From contig NZ_MUYJ01000004.1 of assembly GCF_002155695.1 (NCBI RefSeq), forward strand, positions 207,594 to 271,593: DNA of 64,000 nucleotides, given 5' to 3'. The translations under genes and the position numbers were made by a program. Under the pieces are notes generated by a model. That model was not told the origin of the DNA, ran no database searches, and worked only from the letters and a program-made list of their open reading frames with translations. Shown here one piece after another: positions 53,389-63,549 of this stretch (position 1 is its first letter; each line of letters opens with the position of its first letter). This DNA is from Erythrobacter tepidarius (GTDB lineage: Bacteria; Pseudomonadota; Alphaproteobacteria; Sphingomonadales; Sphingomonadaceae).

Positions 53389-54993
53389 CTAGCCGCGCGG
53401 GCGGGCAAGCGCAAGCACTCTCGGCAGCCCCAGACCAAGGGCGATCAGCAGCGCCGCCCAGCCCAGTGTCAGCGCATGGCCGAACCGCGCGAACAGGGTC
53501 GGCGGCTTGGCGGCGGGGACGAGGCCTTCGAGCTTGCCCGCTTTGCCCGGCGCGATATGGCCGCGCACCACGCCGTTTGCATCGATCACCGCGCTGATCC
53601 CGGTGGTGGTGGAACGCAGCACCGGCAGCCCTTCCTCAAGCGCCCGCATCCGCGCCTGTGCGAGATGCTGCGGCGGGCCCCAGCTGCCGAACCAGCCGTC
53701 GTTGGAAGGATTGAAGATATAGTCCGGGCGGTTGGCCCTGTCCGCCACCGCGCCCGAGAACACGATCTCGTAGCAGATCATGATGCCGGCCTTGCCGTGC
53801 GCGCCGAGATCGAGCGTGCGCGGCCCGGGGCCGGGCACATAGTCGATGCTCCCCGCCACCAGCCGTGACAGGCCGAGCGGTTCGAGCAGCGGGCGCATCG
53901 GCAGATATTCGCCATAGGGCACAAGGTGCGCCTTGTCGTAGCCCGCGCGGATGCGCCCCGATCCGTCCAGCGCCATCACCGAATTGCGCGCACTGACCGC
54001 AGCGGGAACCCCCGAAGCGTTGGCGCCGATATTGAGGTTGACCACCCCGGTCAGCAGCACCGACTGCGGCCCGATCACCCCGCCGATGCGGCGGCGCGCG
54101 AAGCCGGGATCGGCCCCGGCGGTCATCTGCAGGTAGTAGCGTTCGGGATAGCCGTCCTCGAGATAGTCGGGCACCGCGCTTTCGGGCCACAGGACAATCC
54201 GCGACCGGCCCCGCGATGGCGTCGTGAGCGCGGACAGGCGCGCGAACTGCTCCTCGAACTTCGACGGGTCGTTGATCTCGGACTGGGGGATATAGGGCTG
54301 GACGAGGGTGTAACGGATATCGCTTTCAGCCGCGGGCGTCGCCGGGACAAGCATGACGGCGATAAGCGGCAGCAGCGGCACGATCAGCTCGGTCGCGCGC
54401 CTGCGGATGATCGCGGAAATCACGCCGCAACCGATCAGCACCGTCACGCCGGACAGGGCGTAGGTGCCCATCCACGGCAGCGCCCGCGCCAGGCCCGGAG
54501 TCTCCCACCCCCCCAGCAGCATCAGCCCGAGCGGCGGCCAAGGATAGCCGGTGAACACCCAGCCGCGCAGCCACTCGGTGACGATCCACGCGCCCGCCAG
54601 CACCAGCCCGAAGGCCCACACGGGGCGCTGCTTCGCCAGCAGATGCGCCGCCAGCGCCGCCAAGGCGGGATAGCAGGCAAGGTAGATGCACAGCAGCGGC
54701 ACCGCCAGCCACCCGAGGAATTCGGGCATCTTGGCCTGATGGGTGAAAGCGGTCGCAATCCAGTTGTTGGCGAGCGTCAGATGCGCCCAGCCGAACCACC
54801 AACCGCGCCACAGCGCGCCCCGCCACGTTTGAGCGGCATAGATCAGCCACACCACCCCCGCCAGCGCGACGAGGCCGAGCGGCCAGAGGTGGAGCGGCGG
54901 ATAGGCGCAGGCGGCGACCAGCCCCAGCGCAATGGCAGCCAGAGCCGGACGCCGCTGCACCAGCGCCGCAAGCGCGGCCAGCCGTCCGGTCAT
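53389..54993 (-). CDS. lnt: apolipoprotein N-acyltransferase
   Basis: 534 residues: N-terminal membrane helices, then a nitrilase-fold periplasmic domain with the triad visible as Glu ([11 protein letters not shown]), Lys ([14 protein letters not shown]) and Cys ([10 protein letters not shown]). It adds the third acyl chain to lipoproteins, several of which are encoded here (17296, 40678, 47684). The start lies five bases after the DUF4167 gene, so the two are coupled. Confidence 0.96.
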   Translation of the reverse strand: MTGRLAALAALVQRRPALAAIALGLVAACAYPPLHLWPLGLVALAGVVWLIYAAQTWRGALWRGWWFGWAHLTLANNWIATAFTHQAKMPEFLGWLAVPLLCIYLACYPALAALAAHLLAKQRPVWAFGLVLAGAWIVTEWLRGWVFTGYPWPPLGLMLLGGWETPGLARALPWMGTYALSGVTVLIGCGVISAIIRRRATELIVPLLPLIAVMLVPATPAAESDIRYTLVQPYIPQSEINDPSKFEEQFARLSALTTPSRGRSRIVLWPESAVPDYLEDGYPERYYLQMTAGADPGFARRRIGGVIGPQSVLLTGVVNLNIGANASGVPAAVSARNSVMALDGSGRIRAGYDKAHLVPYGEYLPMRPLLEPLGLSRLVAGSIDYVPGPGPRTLDLGAHGKAGIMICYEIVFSGAVADRANRPDYIFNPSNDGWFGSWGPPQHLAQARMRALEEGLPVLRSTTTGISAVIDANGVVRGHIAPGKAGKLEGLVPAAKPPTLFARFGHALTLGWAALLIALGLGLPRVLALARPRG

Positions 54994-54998
54994 GGCAA

Positions 54999-55742
54999 TC
55001 AGTCGACGGTTTCGAGCGTGCCGCTGTCCCCGCCCGCATCATCGCTGCGGATCGAGGGCGGGAGGATCGACGAATCGATTCCGGCCGGGGCGCCGGCATC
55101 GGCATTCTTGCGCGCCCTGCGGGCGCGGGCGGGCTTTGCCTCGCTGCGTGCGGGACGTTCGGCAAGCTCGACCGGCGCTTCGCTCCGCTCGGGACGCTCC
55201 TGCCGCTCGCCGCGGCTCTCGTCGGGCGCGGCCTGAGCGGACTTGCGCGGCTGCTGGCGGCGCCGGCCACGCGCACGGCCATCGTCGCGCGGGCCGTCAC
55301 GATCGTCTCGCTCCTCCACCAGGAAGCTTTCCCCTTCCTGACCCGGCTCGCCTTCGGCGAGCGCGGTCGCATCCCCGTTTTCACCCTGTTGGTCATGCGC
55401 GCGCGTCGGCGCGGCGCTGCGCCGGCTGCGGTCGATGTCGAAATCGTCGTCGAAATCCTCGCTCTGCTCGCGCTCGTCGTTGCGCCGTCCGCCGCGCTGC
55501 TCTTCCTGGCGTGCCTTGTTATCGGCGATGACCCGGAAATAGTGGTCGGCAAACTGGAGATAATACTCCATCTGCACCCGATCGCCATTGTGCTGGGCAT
55601 CCTGCGCCAGCTTCTTGTACTTCTCGAGCAGCTGCGGGGCATTGCCACGCGCGCGGCTGTCGATCCGGTTGAGCTGGTTGCCGTTGCCACCCTGAGAGCG
55701 GTTGCCGCGCCCGCGGCGACGGCTATTGCGATTGTTATTCAA
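54999..55742 (-). CDS. DUF4167 domain protein
   Basis: 247 residues. The Asn/Arg/Gly-rich N-terminus (MNNNRNSRRRGRGNRSQGG), then the DUF4167 core (APQLLEKYKKLAQDAQHNGDRVQMEYYLQFADHYFRVIAD). The rest is an acidic-basic low-complexity tail likely to be disordered. The family is common in alphaproteobacteria downstream of prfA-prmC, as here. Nucleic-acid binding is suggested by composition only. Confidence 0.9.
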   Translation of the reverse strand: MNNNRNSRRRGRGNRSQGGNGNQLNRIDSRARGNAPQLLEKYKKLAQDAQHNGDRVQMEYYLQFADHYFRVIADNKARQEEQRGGRRNDEREQSEDFDDDFDIDRSRRSAAPTRAHDQQGENGDATALAEGEPGQEGESFLVEERDDRDGPRDDGRARGRRRQQPRKSAQAAPDESRGERQERPERSEAPVELAERPARSEAKPARARRARKNADAGAPAGIDSSILPPSIRSDDAGGDSGTLETVD

Positions 55743-56006
55743 GGAAACCGTTCCTTAATCAGCGGCCTGACGCAAAAAACTGCCTGCACGCGCGGCCAAC
55801 AGACCCCTTGTCCTTGCGCCGCACCCATCAGCCTTGCCAAAGCGTGTTGCGCGCTCCGCGCCGATAGGGCCGAGGGCGCGCCCTGACGGCCGGTTCAGCT
55901 GAGTTCTGGAGCTTGGCTCAGCGATTTGCGCCCTTCGCAGATCGTCTAGCCTGGTCCATCCCCTAGCGATGCGAAACCGGTTTGCCAAGCCCTGCGGCAC
56001 AATTCG

Positions 56007-56831
56007 TCAACCGAGCACGAGCGCGCGGGCGCGTCCGGCGAGGTCGCGGTGCAGCCGGGTGGCAAAGCCGGCGGCGGCGGCCAGCGCCGACACTGCATCT
56101 GCCTGATTCGCTCCGATTTCGAGCACCGCCACCGCGGCCTGGTTCATCAGCGCCCGCAATTGCGGGATCAGCACGCGGTAGTCATCCAGCCCATCCGGCC
56201 CGGCAAACAGCGCGCTGTGCGGTTCGAAATCGCGCACCTGGGCATCCAGTGCGGCGTCTGCTTCGACATAGGGCGGGTTGCACAAAACCAGATCGAAGGT
56301 GCCAAGCCCATCGCTCCAGCCCGCCGCGTGCCAGTCGCCGGCCAGAAACTGCGCCTGCGGGCGCAATCCCAGCCCTGCGGCATTTGCGCGGGCGATTTCC
56401 AGCGCAGCCTCGCTCCGGTCGATACCGATCCCCTGCGCCTTGCCGAGATGGGCCAGCACCGCCAGCAGCAGCGCTCCCGAACCGGTGCCGAGATCGAGCA
56501 CGCGCAGCGCATCGGGCTTGCATTTCAGCGCGGCCTCCACCAGCGTTTCGCTGTCGCCCCGCGGGATCAGGGTGGCAGGCGAGACGATCAGCGGCAGCCC
56601 GTAGAATTCCTGCACACCGGTGATGTAGGCGACTGGTTCGCATGTGGCGCGACGCTCGATCAAGGCGGCGAAGCCCGGCGGCGCAGGCGCACGCAAGTGG
56701 CGCAGCAGCAATTCGGAGCGCGAGACCCCGAACAGATGCGCCATCAGCAGCTCGGCATCCAATCGCGCGGTGTCGCTGATGCCGGCGAGCCGCTCCGCGG
56801 CAGCACGGATCGCTTCGCCGGCGGTGATCAT
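56007..56831 (-). CDS. prmC: release factor glutamine methyltransferase
   Basis: 274 residues with VLDLGTGSGALLLAVLA (SAM site) and the catalytic NPPY motif (LCNPPYVEADA). It methylates the Gln of the GGQ motif in release factors. It lies ten bases after prfA, its substrate gene. A 264-base gap follows before DUF4167 in which I see no gene. Confidence 0.95.
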   Translation of the reverse strand: MITAGEAIRAAAERLAGISDTARLDAELLMAHLFGVSRSELLLRHLRAPAPPGFAALIERRATCEPVAYITGVQEFYGLPLIVSPATLIPRGDSETLVEAALKCKPDALRVLDLGTGSGALLLAVLAHLGKAQGIGIDRSEAALEIARANAAGLGLRPQAQFLAGDWHAAGWSDGLGTFDLVLCNPPYVEADAALDAQVRDFEPHSALFAGPDGLDDYRVLIPQLRALMNQAAVAVLEIGANQADAVSALAAAAGFATRLHRDLAGRARALVLG

Positions 56832-56841
56832 GCGGCCACCC

Positions 56842-57909
56842 TCACTCGCTGAGCGCCGCCAGGCGCTTGCCTTCGTCCTCGGCGATCAGGGCATCGATCA
56901 GCTCGGCCAGCCCCGGCCCGGCGAGCACTTCCTCGAGCTTGTGCAAGGTCAAGCCGATGCGGTGATCGGTCACGCGCCCTTGCGGGAAATTGTAGGTGCG
57001 GATCCGCTCGGAGCGATCCCCGCTGCCAACCATCGCCTTCCTCGCCTGGGCCTCGGCGCCCTGCGCGGCTTCGCGCTGGGCATCGTAGAGCCGCGTGCGC
57101 AGCACCTGCATCGCCTTTTCGCGGTTCTTGTGCTGGCTGCGTGCGTCCTGACAGGTCACCACGGTGCCGGTCGGCAGGTGGGTTATGCGCACCGCCGAAT
57201 CGGTGGTGTTGACGTGCTGGCCCCCGGCACCGGAGGCACGGTAGACATCGATCTTGAGGTCTTTCTCCTCGATCTGCACGTCCACGTCATCCGGTTCGGG
57301 CAGCACTGCGACGGTCGCCGCAGAGGTGTGAATGCGCCCGCCGCTTTCGGTGACAGGCACGCGCTGGACGCGGTGGACCCCGCTTTCGAACTTCAATTTG
57401 GCGAAAACGCCGGTGCCGGTGACGTTGGCGATCACTTCCTTGTACCCGCCGATGTCGGAGGCGTTGATGCTGACCGGCTCGACCTTCCAGCCCTGTTCGG
57501 CGGCATATCTTTCGTACATGCGATAAAGATCGGCGGCGAAGAGCGCGGCTTCATCGCCCCCCGTCCCGGCCCGGATTTCGAGCATCGCGGGCTTGGAATC
57601 CGCCGCATCGCGCGGCAGCAGCGCGATGGCAAGGCGGCGTTCGAGATCGGGCAGCGTAGCCTTGAGGTGGGCGAGTTCCTCTTCGGCCATGGCCTTCATT
57701 TCCGGGTCGGCGAGCATCTCTTGCAGCGCCGCCATTTCCTCGCGCGCGGACTTCACTTCGGCGGCGATCCTGGCGACGGGTTCGAGTTCCGCATAGTCGC
57801 GGCTGGCGCGCACGAAGGCCTCGCCCTCGAGCGTTCCGCTCGCCATGCGCGCCTCCAGCTCGGCAAAGCGGTGCGCGATCTGGTCAAGGCGTTCGGGGGG
57901 GATTTGCAT
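56842..57909 (-). CDS. prfA: peptide chain release factor 1
   Basis: 355 residues with GGQ in [15 protein letters not shown]. The variable stop-codon recognition region follows the class I release factor pattern ([17 protein letters not shown]...). It ends translation at UAA and UAG. The start at 57909 ([19 protein letters not shown]) has AAAAGAAG upstream. Confidence 0.95.
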   Translation of the reverse strand: MQIPPERLDQIAHRFAELEARMASGTLEGEAFVRASRDYAELEPVARIAAEVKSAREEMAALQEMLADPEMKAMAEEELAHLKATLPDLERRLAIALLPRDAADSKPAMLEIRAGTGGDEAALFAADLYRMYERYAAEQGWKVEPVSINASDIGGYKEVIANVTGTGVFAKLKFESGVHRVQRVPVTESGGRIHTSAATVAVLPEPDDVDVQIEEKDLKIDVYRASGAGGQHVNTTDSAVRITHLPTGTVVTCQDARSQHKNREKAMQVLRTRLYDAQREAAQGAEAQARKAMVGSGDRSERIRTYNFPQGRVTDHRIGLTLHKLEEVLAGPGLAELIDALIAEDEGKRLAALSE

Positions 57910-58045
57910 GGGCTTCTTTTCTCACTCGTCGTGCTGAACCGGTCTCAGCATCGATTTCTCCCATTCGAGCCGTGATCTGCGCGGCGCGATGGCCCTGGAA
58001 GCGCAGCTGTCCGATCGGCAACCGCGTTGAGGATGACGGGAGGGG

Positions 58046-59296
58046 CTAATGGCCGGACAGGATGAAGCTCTCGACCGCCATATGACGCTTCCCGCCATCG
58101 CCCATCACCCGCATCGGCGAGCCTTCCTCGGTCACAGCGAAGGAGACAAGCGTGTGCGAAGGCAGCTTCTTCGCCTTGTCGAACCGCTTGCGCGGCGAGC
58201 CGCTGGCGACAAGTTCCGAGGAGAAACCAGCAGAGCGAAGCCGACCCATCAAGTTGATGGCCTCGGCGAGCCGATCGTCATTCTCGACCACCACCACGGC
58301 ATCGGCCTTGACCTCCTGCCGCGCCCCCACCAGCATCGCCAGCCGCTCGATCCCTGCCGCCCAGCCCACAGCAGGCGTCGGCGGACCGCCGAGCGATTCC
58401 ATCAGACCGTCATAACGCCCGCCGCCCAGCACCGTGCTCTGGCTGCCCAAGGCCGCCGCCGAGACGCTGCCCTCGTCGGGGATGAATTCGAAAGCGGTGT
58501 GGCGGTAGTAGTCGAGGCCGCGCACGAGGCTCTCCGCGCGCACCCACTTCACCCCTGCCGCATCCAGCCCGCTGGTAACAGCGGCGAAGAAGGCGCTCGC
58601 CTCTTCCGACAGGTAGGCATCGATCTTCGGTGCATCCGCTAGGAAAGGCTTGTCTCGCGGGTCCTTGGAATCGAGAATCCGCAGCGGGTTCTTCTCCAGC
58701 CGTTGCTGCGATTCCTCGGACAATTGGTCTTTCACCGCGCGGAAGTATTCGATCAGCGCTGCCCGCCACGCCTCGCGGCTCGCCGCATCGCCCAGCGTAT
58801 TGAGGTGCAGGGTGACGTCGTGAATGCCAAGCTCGCGCAGCAGCTGGTCCGCCATCGCCAACAGCTCGACATCGGCCTGCGGTTCGGCGGCGCCGATCAC
58901 CTCGGCATCGATCTGGTGGAACTGGCGGTAGCGGCCCTTCTGCGGGCGCTCGTAACGGAACAGCGGGCCGTGGGTCGCAACCTTCAGCGGCGCATATTGC
59001 TGCCAGCCGTTGGTGAGGAAAGCGCGCGCGATCCCGGCGGTGAATTCAGGGCGCAGGGTCAGGCTCTCGCCGCCACGATCCTCGAAGGAATACATCTCCT
59101 TCGAGACCACATCGGTCGTCTCGCCCAGCGAGCGCGCGAAGACCTCGGTCTTCTCGAACACCGGCATTTCCACCCGGCGGAAGCGATAGAGCCGCCGCAC
59201 GCGCTCGAAGGTTTCGACCACGAAGGCGAAGGCCTCGGCATCGGCGCCGAAAATGTCCTGGGTGCCGCGGATGGCATGGGGAGTCTTCTTGCTCAT
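58046..59296 (-). CDS. hisS: histidyl-tRNA synthetase
   Basis: 416 residues from ATG 59296 ([17 protein letters not shown]). Class II motifs: the motif 2 region ([18 protein letters not shown]) and the His-specific [13 protein letters not shown]. It charges tRNA-His. The frame upstream of 59296 lacks conserved sequence. Gap of 136 bases to prfA. Confidence 0.95.
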   Translation of the reverse strand: MSKKTPHAIRGTQDIFGADAEAFAFVVETFERVRRLYRFRRVEMPVFEKTEVFARSLGETTDVVSKEMYSFEDRGGESLTLRPEFTAGIARAFLTNGWQQYAPLKVATHGPLFRYERPQKGRYRQFHQIDAEVIGAAEPQADVELLAMADQLLRELGIHDVTLHLNTLGDAASREAWRAALIEYFRAVKDQLSEESQQRLEKNPLRILDSKDPRDKPFLADAPKIDAYLSEEASAFFAAVTSGLDAAGVKWVRAESLVRGLDYYRHTAFEFIPDEGSVSAAALGSQSTVLGGGRYDGLMESLGGPPTPAVGWAAGIERLAMLVGARQEVKADAVVVVENDDRLAEAINLMGRLRSAGFSSELVASGSPRKRFDKAKKLPSHTLVSFAVTEEGSPMRVMGDGGKRHMAVESFILSGH

Positions 59297-59400
59297 GTGG
59301 CGCGCGATTACGGCCACGCGGCCCCTTTCGCAATCCTGCGGCACCGATTAAGGAGCGGCGCGTTGCCTCTCCCATCGTGAACCATAAGAAGAGAACAACC

Positions 59401-59934
59401 ATGCGCATCGACAAGATTCCCACCGGGGTGAACCCGCCCGATGACATCAACGTCATCATCGAAGTGCCGACCGGCGGGGAGCCGGTGAAGTACGAATTCG
59501 ACAAGGAAAGCGGCGCGCTGTTCGTCGACCGTATTCTGCACACGCCGATGCGCTATCCGGCCAATTACGGCTTTGTGCCGCACACGCTATCGCCCGATGG
59601 CGACCCGCTCGATGCGCTGGTGATTTCGCGCTCGCCCTTCATCCCCGGCTGCGTGGTGCGCGCGCGGCCGATCGGGGTGCTCAACCTCGAAGACGAGCAG
59701 GGCGGCGATGAAAAGCTGGTCTGCGTGCCTGTGAACGAGACTTTCCCCTATTACGCCGACGTGGTCGAAACGAGCGATCTGCCCTCGATCATCTTCCAGC
59801 AGATCGAGCATTTCTTCACCCATTACAAGGATCTCGAAACCGAAAAGTGGGTGCGCGTAGGCAGCTGGGGCGATGCGGCCGCAGCGCGCCAGATCACGAT
59901 CGAGGCGGTCGAACGCTATCGGGCGTCCCAGTAG
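59401..59934 (+). CDS. ppa: inorganic pyrophosphatase
   Basis: 177 residues, family I: the active-site DGDPLDALVIS with metal-binding Asp residues, and the opening INVIIEVPTGGEPVKYEFDKESGALFVDRILHTPMRYPANYGF. It hydrolyses pyrophosphate, pulling biosynthetic reactions forward. ATG 59401 begins MRIDKIPTG. Confidence 0.97.
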   Translation: MRIDKIPTGVNPPDDINVIIEVPTGGEPVKYEFDKESGALFVDRILHTPMRYPANYGFVPHTLSPDGDPLDALVISRSPFIPGCVVRARPIGVLNLEDEQGGDEKLVCVPVNETFPYYADVVETSDLPSIIFQQIEHFFTHYKDLETEKWVRVGSWGDAAAARQITIEAVERYRASQ

Positions 59935-60192
59935 CGCAGCCGCCTCTGCCGCCGGGTGTGCCGCCCGCGGCAGCACGGCTTGCCCGGCGCGGTTCTGGTG
60001 GCGTGCGCCGCGGGTTACCTGCGGCTCGCACCTTGCGCTCGCGGGTGCGATCGCAAATCACCGGTGCGGGAGGAAACATGCGTGCGTCCCGGTCGGGTCG
60101 GCGTTGGCCAAGCCATTAGGCCACCCGCCGCCGGGCGCGGCGCAGCACACCAACCCGGCGAGGACGGGTGGCCGGCAATCGGCACCCGAGGC
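59935..60192. other. GC-rich spacer with micro-ORF and inverted repeat
   Basis: 258 bases after ppa. It holds GGGAGGAAAC followed directly by ATG 60078 and a 13-codon frame (MRASRSGRRWPSH) ending in TAG. Immediately after its stop an inverted repeat begins, GGCCACCC (60119-60126) with GGGTGGCC (60166-60173). This resembles a leader peptide with a hairpin, but no plus-strand gene follows closely. Confidence 0.35.
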
Positions 60193-60570
60193 TCACAAGA
60201 CGCGCAACAACGCCTTGAAGATCGCGGTCAGGGCAAAGGGCAGGCCGATCGCCAGCAGCCACAACCCGATCGTGTCGCGGCGGAAAGCCTGGGCATAGGC
60301 CTCATCGGCAGCAGCCGCGTCGTCGAGTCTGATCCAGCGGCTCTCGAACCAGCGCAGCGCGGGGATGATGCCCGCCACCAGCACGATCAGCGCAAGATAG
60401 GGCAAGAGGCCCGACGTTCCCTCGCTCAGCGCCTTGACGGTCACGAAAATCTGTAGTGCGGTGTACACCAGCAGGCCGTAGGCGACATGGTTGCTCATTG
60501 CCTTGCGCCAGTCGCGCGCCCGCGCCGGTGCGGCTGCCTGCGCCTGATGCTGCCCCGATACCTTCCCCAT
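60193..60570 (-). CDS. small membrane protein of unknown function
   Basis: 125 residues with three predicted helices (HVAYGLLVYTALQIFVTVKAL, YLALIVLVAGIIPAL, IGLWLLAIGLPFALTAIF). I cannot place it in a family. ATG 60570 is chosen as the first reasonable start; an internal ATG (MSNHVAYG) would remove the 24-residue Ala/Arg-rich N-terminus. It is convergent with ppa. Confidence 0.65.
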   Translation of the reverse strand: MGKVSGQHQAQAAAPARARDWRKAMSNHVAYGLLVYTALQIFVTVKALSEGTSGLLPYLALIVLVAGIIPALRWFESRWIRLDDAAAADEAYAQAFRRDTIGLWLLAIGLPFALTAIFKALLRVL

Positions 60571-60822
60571 ATGCGCCGCTCCCCAACGGTCTGATCTGTC
60601 GCGAGCAGTATCGCAAAGGCGACACCAAGTTGCAACATGGTGGGCAGAGTCGCCGCTTTGTTGCGCGGCGCGCAAACGCCGCTGGCCAAGGCGTTGCCAT
60701 CGCAGCAGGATTGATCACGCCCCGCCGGCCCGGGCAAGGCCTTGGTCCGACCAAGCAAAGATCCTGCCAAACCCGTCTCGGGTCTTTCCTGCGGCTTCAG
60801 GGCTGCTAAAGACCCTGGTGAC

Positions 60823-61605
60823 ATGCTCGAGTCCTCACCCACCGCGCCGGAAGCCGACGCCGCCCCTGCCAGCCAGCCGACAGGCAAAGGTCTGGAAGTC
60901 ATCTCGATTGCCAAGAGCTACGACAAGCGCGCGGTGCTCACCGACATTTCGCTGACCGTGGCCAAGGGCGAAGTGCTCGGCCTGCTCGGGCCTAACGGCG
61001 CGGGCAAGACGACCTGCTTTTATTCGATCATGGGTCTGGTCAAGCCGGATTCGGGCCGCATCCTGATGGATGGCGAGGATGTCACCAAGCTGCCGATGTA
61101 TCGCCGTGCGATCCTCGGGCTTGGATACCTGCCGCAGGAAACCAGCATCTTCCGCGGGATGACGGTGGAACAGAACATCACCTGCGTGCTTGAACTGGTC
61201 GAGCCTGATGCCGCCACCCGCGCCTCGGAACTCGAGCGTCTGCTCGACGAGTTCGGGCTCACCCGTCTGCGCGCCAGCCCGGCGATGGCGCTGTCGGGCG
61301 GCGAGCGGCGGCGCTGCGAGATCGCCCGCGCGCTGGCGGCCAAGCCTTCGATCATGCTGCTCGACGAGCCCTTTGCCGGCATCGACCCGCTCTCGATCAG
61401 CGATATCCGCGATCTGGTGAAAGACCTCAAGGCGCGCGGCATCGGGGTGCTGATCACCGATCACAACGTGCGCGAGACGCTCGACATCGTCGACCGCGCC
61501 TGCATCATCTATGGCGGGCAGGTGCTGTTCGCCGGGTCTCCGCAGGAGCTTGTCGCGGACGAGAGGGTGCGGCGGCTCTATCTCGGCGAGAGCTTCACGC
61601 TTTAG
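60823..61605 (+). CDS. lptB: LPS export ABC transporter ATPase LptB
   Basis: 260 residues with Walker A GPNGAGKTTC, signature LSGGERRRCEIAR, Walker B IMLLDEPFAGIDP and the switch His (ITDHNVRETL). The extra 30-residue N-terminus (Pro/Ala-rich) is longer than usual. The protein powers LptB2FGC to move lipopolysaccharide to the outer membrane. rpoN follows ten bases later, the usual proteobacterial pairing. Confidence 0.95.
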   Translation: MLESSPTAPEADAAPASQPTGKGLEVISIAKSYDKRAVLTDISLTVAKGEVLGLLGPNGAGKTTCFYSIMGLVKPDSGRILMDGEDVTKLPMYRRAILGLGYLPQETSIFRGMTVEQNITCVLELVEPDAATRASELERLLDEFGLTRLRASPAMALSGGERRRCEIARALAAKPSIMLLDEPFAGIDPLSISDIRDLVKDLKARGIGVLITDHNVRETLDIVDRACIIYGGQVLFAGSPQELVADERVRRLYLGESFTL

Positions 61606-61615
61606 CGATCCTGCG

Positions 61616-63124
61616 ATGGCGCTCGGCCCCCGCCTCGATCTCAGGCAGACGCAATCGCTGGTGATGACGCCGCAATTGCAGCAGGCGATCAAGCTGCTGG
61701 CGGCCTCCAATCTGGAAATCGAGACTTTCATCGCCGAGGCGCTCGAGGCCAATCCGCTGCTCGATACCGGCGAACCGGCGGATGTGGCCGAACCCGAACG
61801 CATCGAACTGCCGCCGCCTGCGCGCGAAGAGGCCACCGCCGATCAATTGATGCTGGCTGGCGGGGGCGAAGGGGATGCGCCGCTCGATCTGTCCTCGGTG
61901 GACCACGATTTCGACACCGGCGACGGGGCCGGCCCGGCGATGCGCGATGCCGATTGGGGCGCCGCAGGCAGCTTTGGCGGCGATGGCGACGCGATGCCCG
62001 ATTGGGAGCAGCTGCGGGCTGCCGAAATCACGCTGGTCGCGCACCTTGAAGGCCAGATCGGCGCTGCGGCCAGCGATCCGCAGACTGCCTTGATCGCCCG
62101 CCACATCATCGGACTGCTCGACGATGCGGGCTACCTGACGACGCCGCTTCACGAAGTGGCCGAGGATATCGGGGTGGATCTGGCCGCCGCCGAAGCCGGG
62201 CTTGCCCTGGTGCAATCGCTCGATCCCTCGGGCGTCGGGGCGCGCAGCCTCGCCGAATGCATCGCCATCCAGGCCCGCGAGGCCGACCGCTACGATCCCT
62301 GCATGAAGGCGCTGATCGACAATCTCGATCTGGTCGCGCGCGGCGAGGTTGAGCGATTGAAGCGCCTGTGCCGGGTGGACGACGAGGATTTTGCCGACAT
62401 GCTGCGCGAGCTGCGCAGCTACAACCCGCGCCCGGGCCTCGCCTTTGCCCCTTCCGAAAGCACCGCCGTGGTGCCCGACATCCTCATCACCGCCAACGCC
62501 GCGGGCGGGTGGGACATTGCCTTGAACGAGGAGACCTTGCCCAAGCTGATCGTCAACCGTGGCTATTTCGTCGAACTGAGGGCCGGGGCGACGACCAGGG
62601 AATCGCGCAGCTGGCTCAAGGAAAAGCTCGCCGATGCGCACTGGCTGATTCGCGCGCTCGACCAGCGCCAGAAGACGATCCTGAAAACCGCCGCCGAGAT
62701 CGTCAAACGCCAGGACGGCTTCTTCCGGCGCGGCGTGTCAGAACTGCGCCCGCTCACGCTGCGCGAGGTCGCCGAGCAGATCGGGATGCACGAAAGCACC
62801 GTCAGCCGCGTCACCAGCAACAAATATCTGTGGTGCGAACGCGGCACCTTCGAGCTGAAATATTTCTTCACCAGCGGGGTCGGCCGGATCGGCGAGGGGG
62901 CGGACGGCGAGGGCGCCTCGGCCCATGCGATCAAGGCGCGGATCAAGGCGCTGATCGATGCCGAGACTGCGAAGAACATCCTTTCCGACCAGCAGCTTGC
63001 CGACATGCTAAAGCAAGAAGGCTATGACCTCGCCCGGCGCACGGTCGCCAAATACCGCGAGGCGATCGGCATCGGCTCCAGCGCCGAACGGCGGCGGGCG
63101 AAGAAACTGGCCGAGGCGCGTTAG
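61616..63124 (+). CDS. rpoN: RNA polymerase sigma-54 factor
   Basis: 502 residues. Region I is Gln-rich (LRQTQSLVMTPQLQQAIKLLAASNLEIETFI), an acidic linker follows, then the core-binding domain, the helix-turn-helix (TLREVAEQIGMHESTVSRVTSNKY), and the RpoN box (ARRTVAKYRE) near the C-terminus. It directs transcription at -24/-12 promoters with AAA activators. ATG 61616 matches the usual MALGPRLDLRQ start; the longer frame runs inside lptB. Confidence 0.96.
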   Translation: MALGPRLDLRQTQSLVMTPQLQQAIKLLAASNLEIETFIAEALEANPLLDTGEPADVAEPERIELPPPAREEATADQLMLAGGGEGDAPLDLSSVDHDFDTGDGAGPAMRDADWGAAGSFGGDGDAMPDWEQLRAAEITLVAHLEGQIGAAASDPQTALIARHIIGLLDDAGYLTTPLHEVAEDIGVDLAAAEAGLALVQSLDPSGVGARSLAECIAIQAREADRYDPCMKALIDNLDLVARGEVERLKRLCRVDDEDFADMLRELRSYNPRPGLAFAPSESTAVVPDILITANAAGGWDIALNEETLPKLIVNRGYFVELRAGATTRESRSWLKEKLADAHWLIRALDQRQKTILKTAAEIVKRQDGFFRRGVSELRPLTLREVAEQIGMHESTVSRVTSNKYLWCERGTFELKYFFTSGVGRIGEGADGEGASAHAIKARIKALIDAETAKNILSDQQLADMLKQEGYDLARRTVAKYREAIGIGSSAERRRAKKLAEAR

Positions 63125-63204
63125 GAGTTTTCTCGCTGGCGACCGCGAAGGGTTAAGCGCCCAAGCCCGGCGTTTCGGGCGCCGCGACGCGGTGTGTCTC
63201 GAAA

Positions 63205-63275
63205 GACTCACATGAAAAGCGTTAATACGTTAAACCTCTTATTAACCTTTTTTGGTGACAAGCCTCGTGGTTAAC
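63205..63275 (+). promoter_or_regulatory. ctrA promoter region with TTAA boxes and a GANTC site
   Basis: Four TTAA motifs (63222, 63230, 63242, 63271), with 63230 and 63242 spaced eight bases, close to the CtrA box TTAA-N7-TTAA. A GACTC (GANTC, CcrM methylation site) is at 63205-63209. This matches the autoregulated, methylation-sensitive ctrA promoter known in Caulobacter. Confidence 0.6.
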
Positions 63276-63330
63276 TCGCGGCAATCTCTCCTAAGCGGGG
63301 GTTAGCGAAGGGCAAACAGGGGACCCACCG

Positions 63331-63549
63331 ATGCGTGTGCTGCTGATCGAAGACGAACCGACGACCGCCAAGGCGATCGAACTGATGCTCACCACCGAAG
63401 GCTTCAACGTCTATTCGACCGATCTGGGCGAGGAAGGTTTGGACCTCGGCAAGCTGTATGATTACGATATCATCCTGCTCGACCTGAACCTGCCCGACAT
63501 GCATGGCTATGACGTGGACACCTCGAAGAACCTGCTGTTTTCGGCCTGA
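63331..63549 (+). pseudogene. ctrA: cell-cycle response regulator CtrA, interrupted after codon 62
   Basis: The first 62 codons are an unmistakable CtrA receiver start ([20 protein letters not shown], then the phospho-acceptor Asp51 in [14 protein letters not shown]). Homology stops at 63516, and ten foreign residues ([10 protein letters not shown]) lead to a stop. Lost are the rest of the receiver and the winged-helix DNA-binding domain. The sequence that follows belongs to an IS5-family element in opposite orientation. The remaining part of ctrA may lie beyond the insertion. As it stands, no functional CtrA can be made from this copy. Confidence 0.88.
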
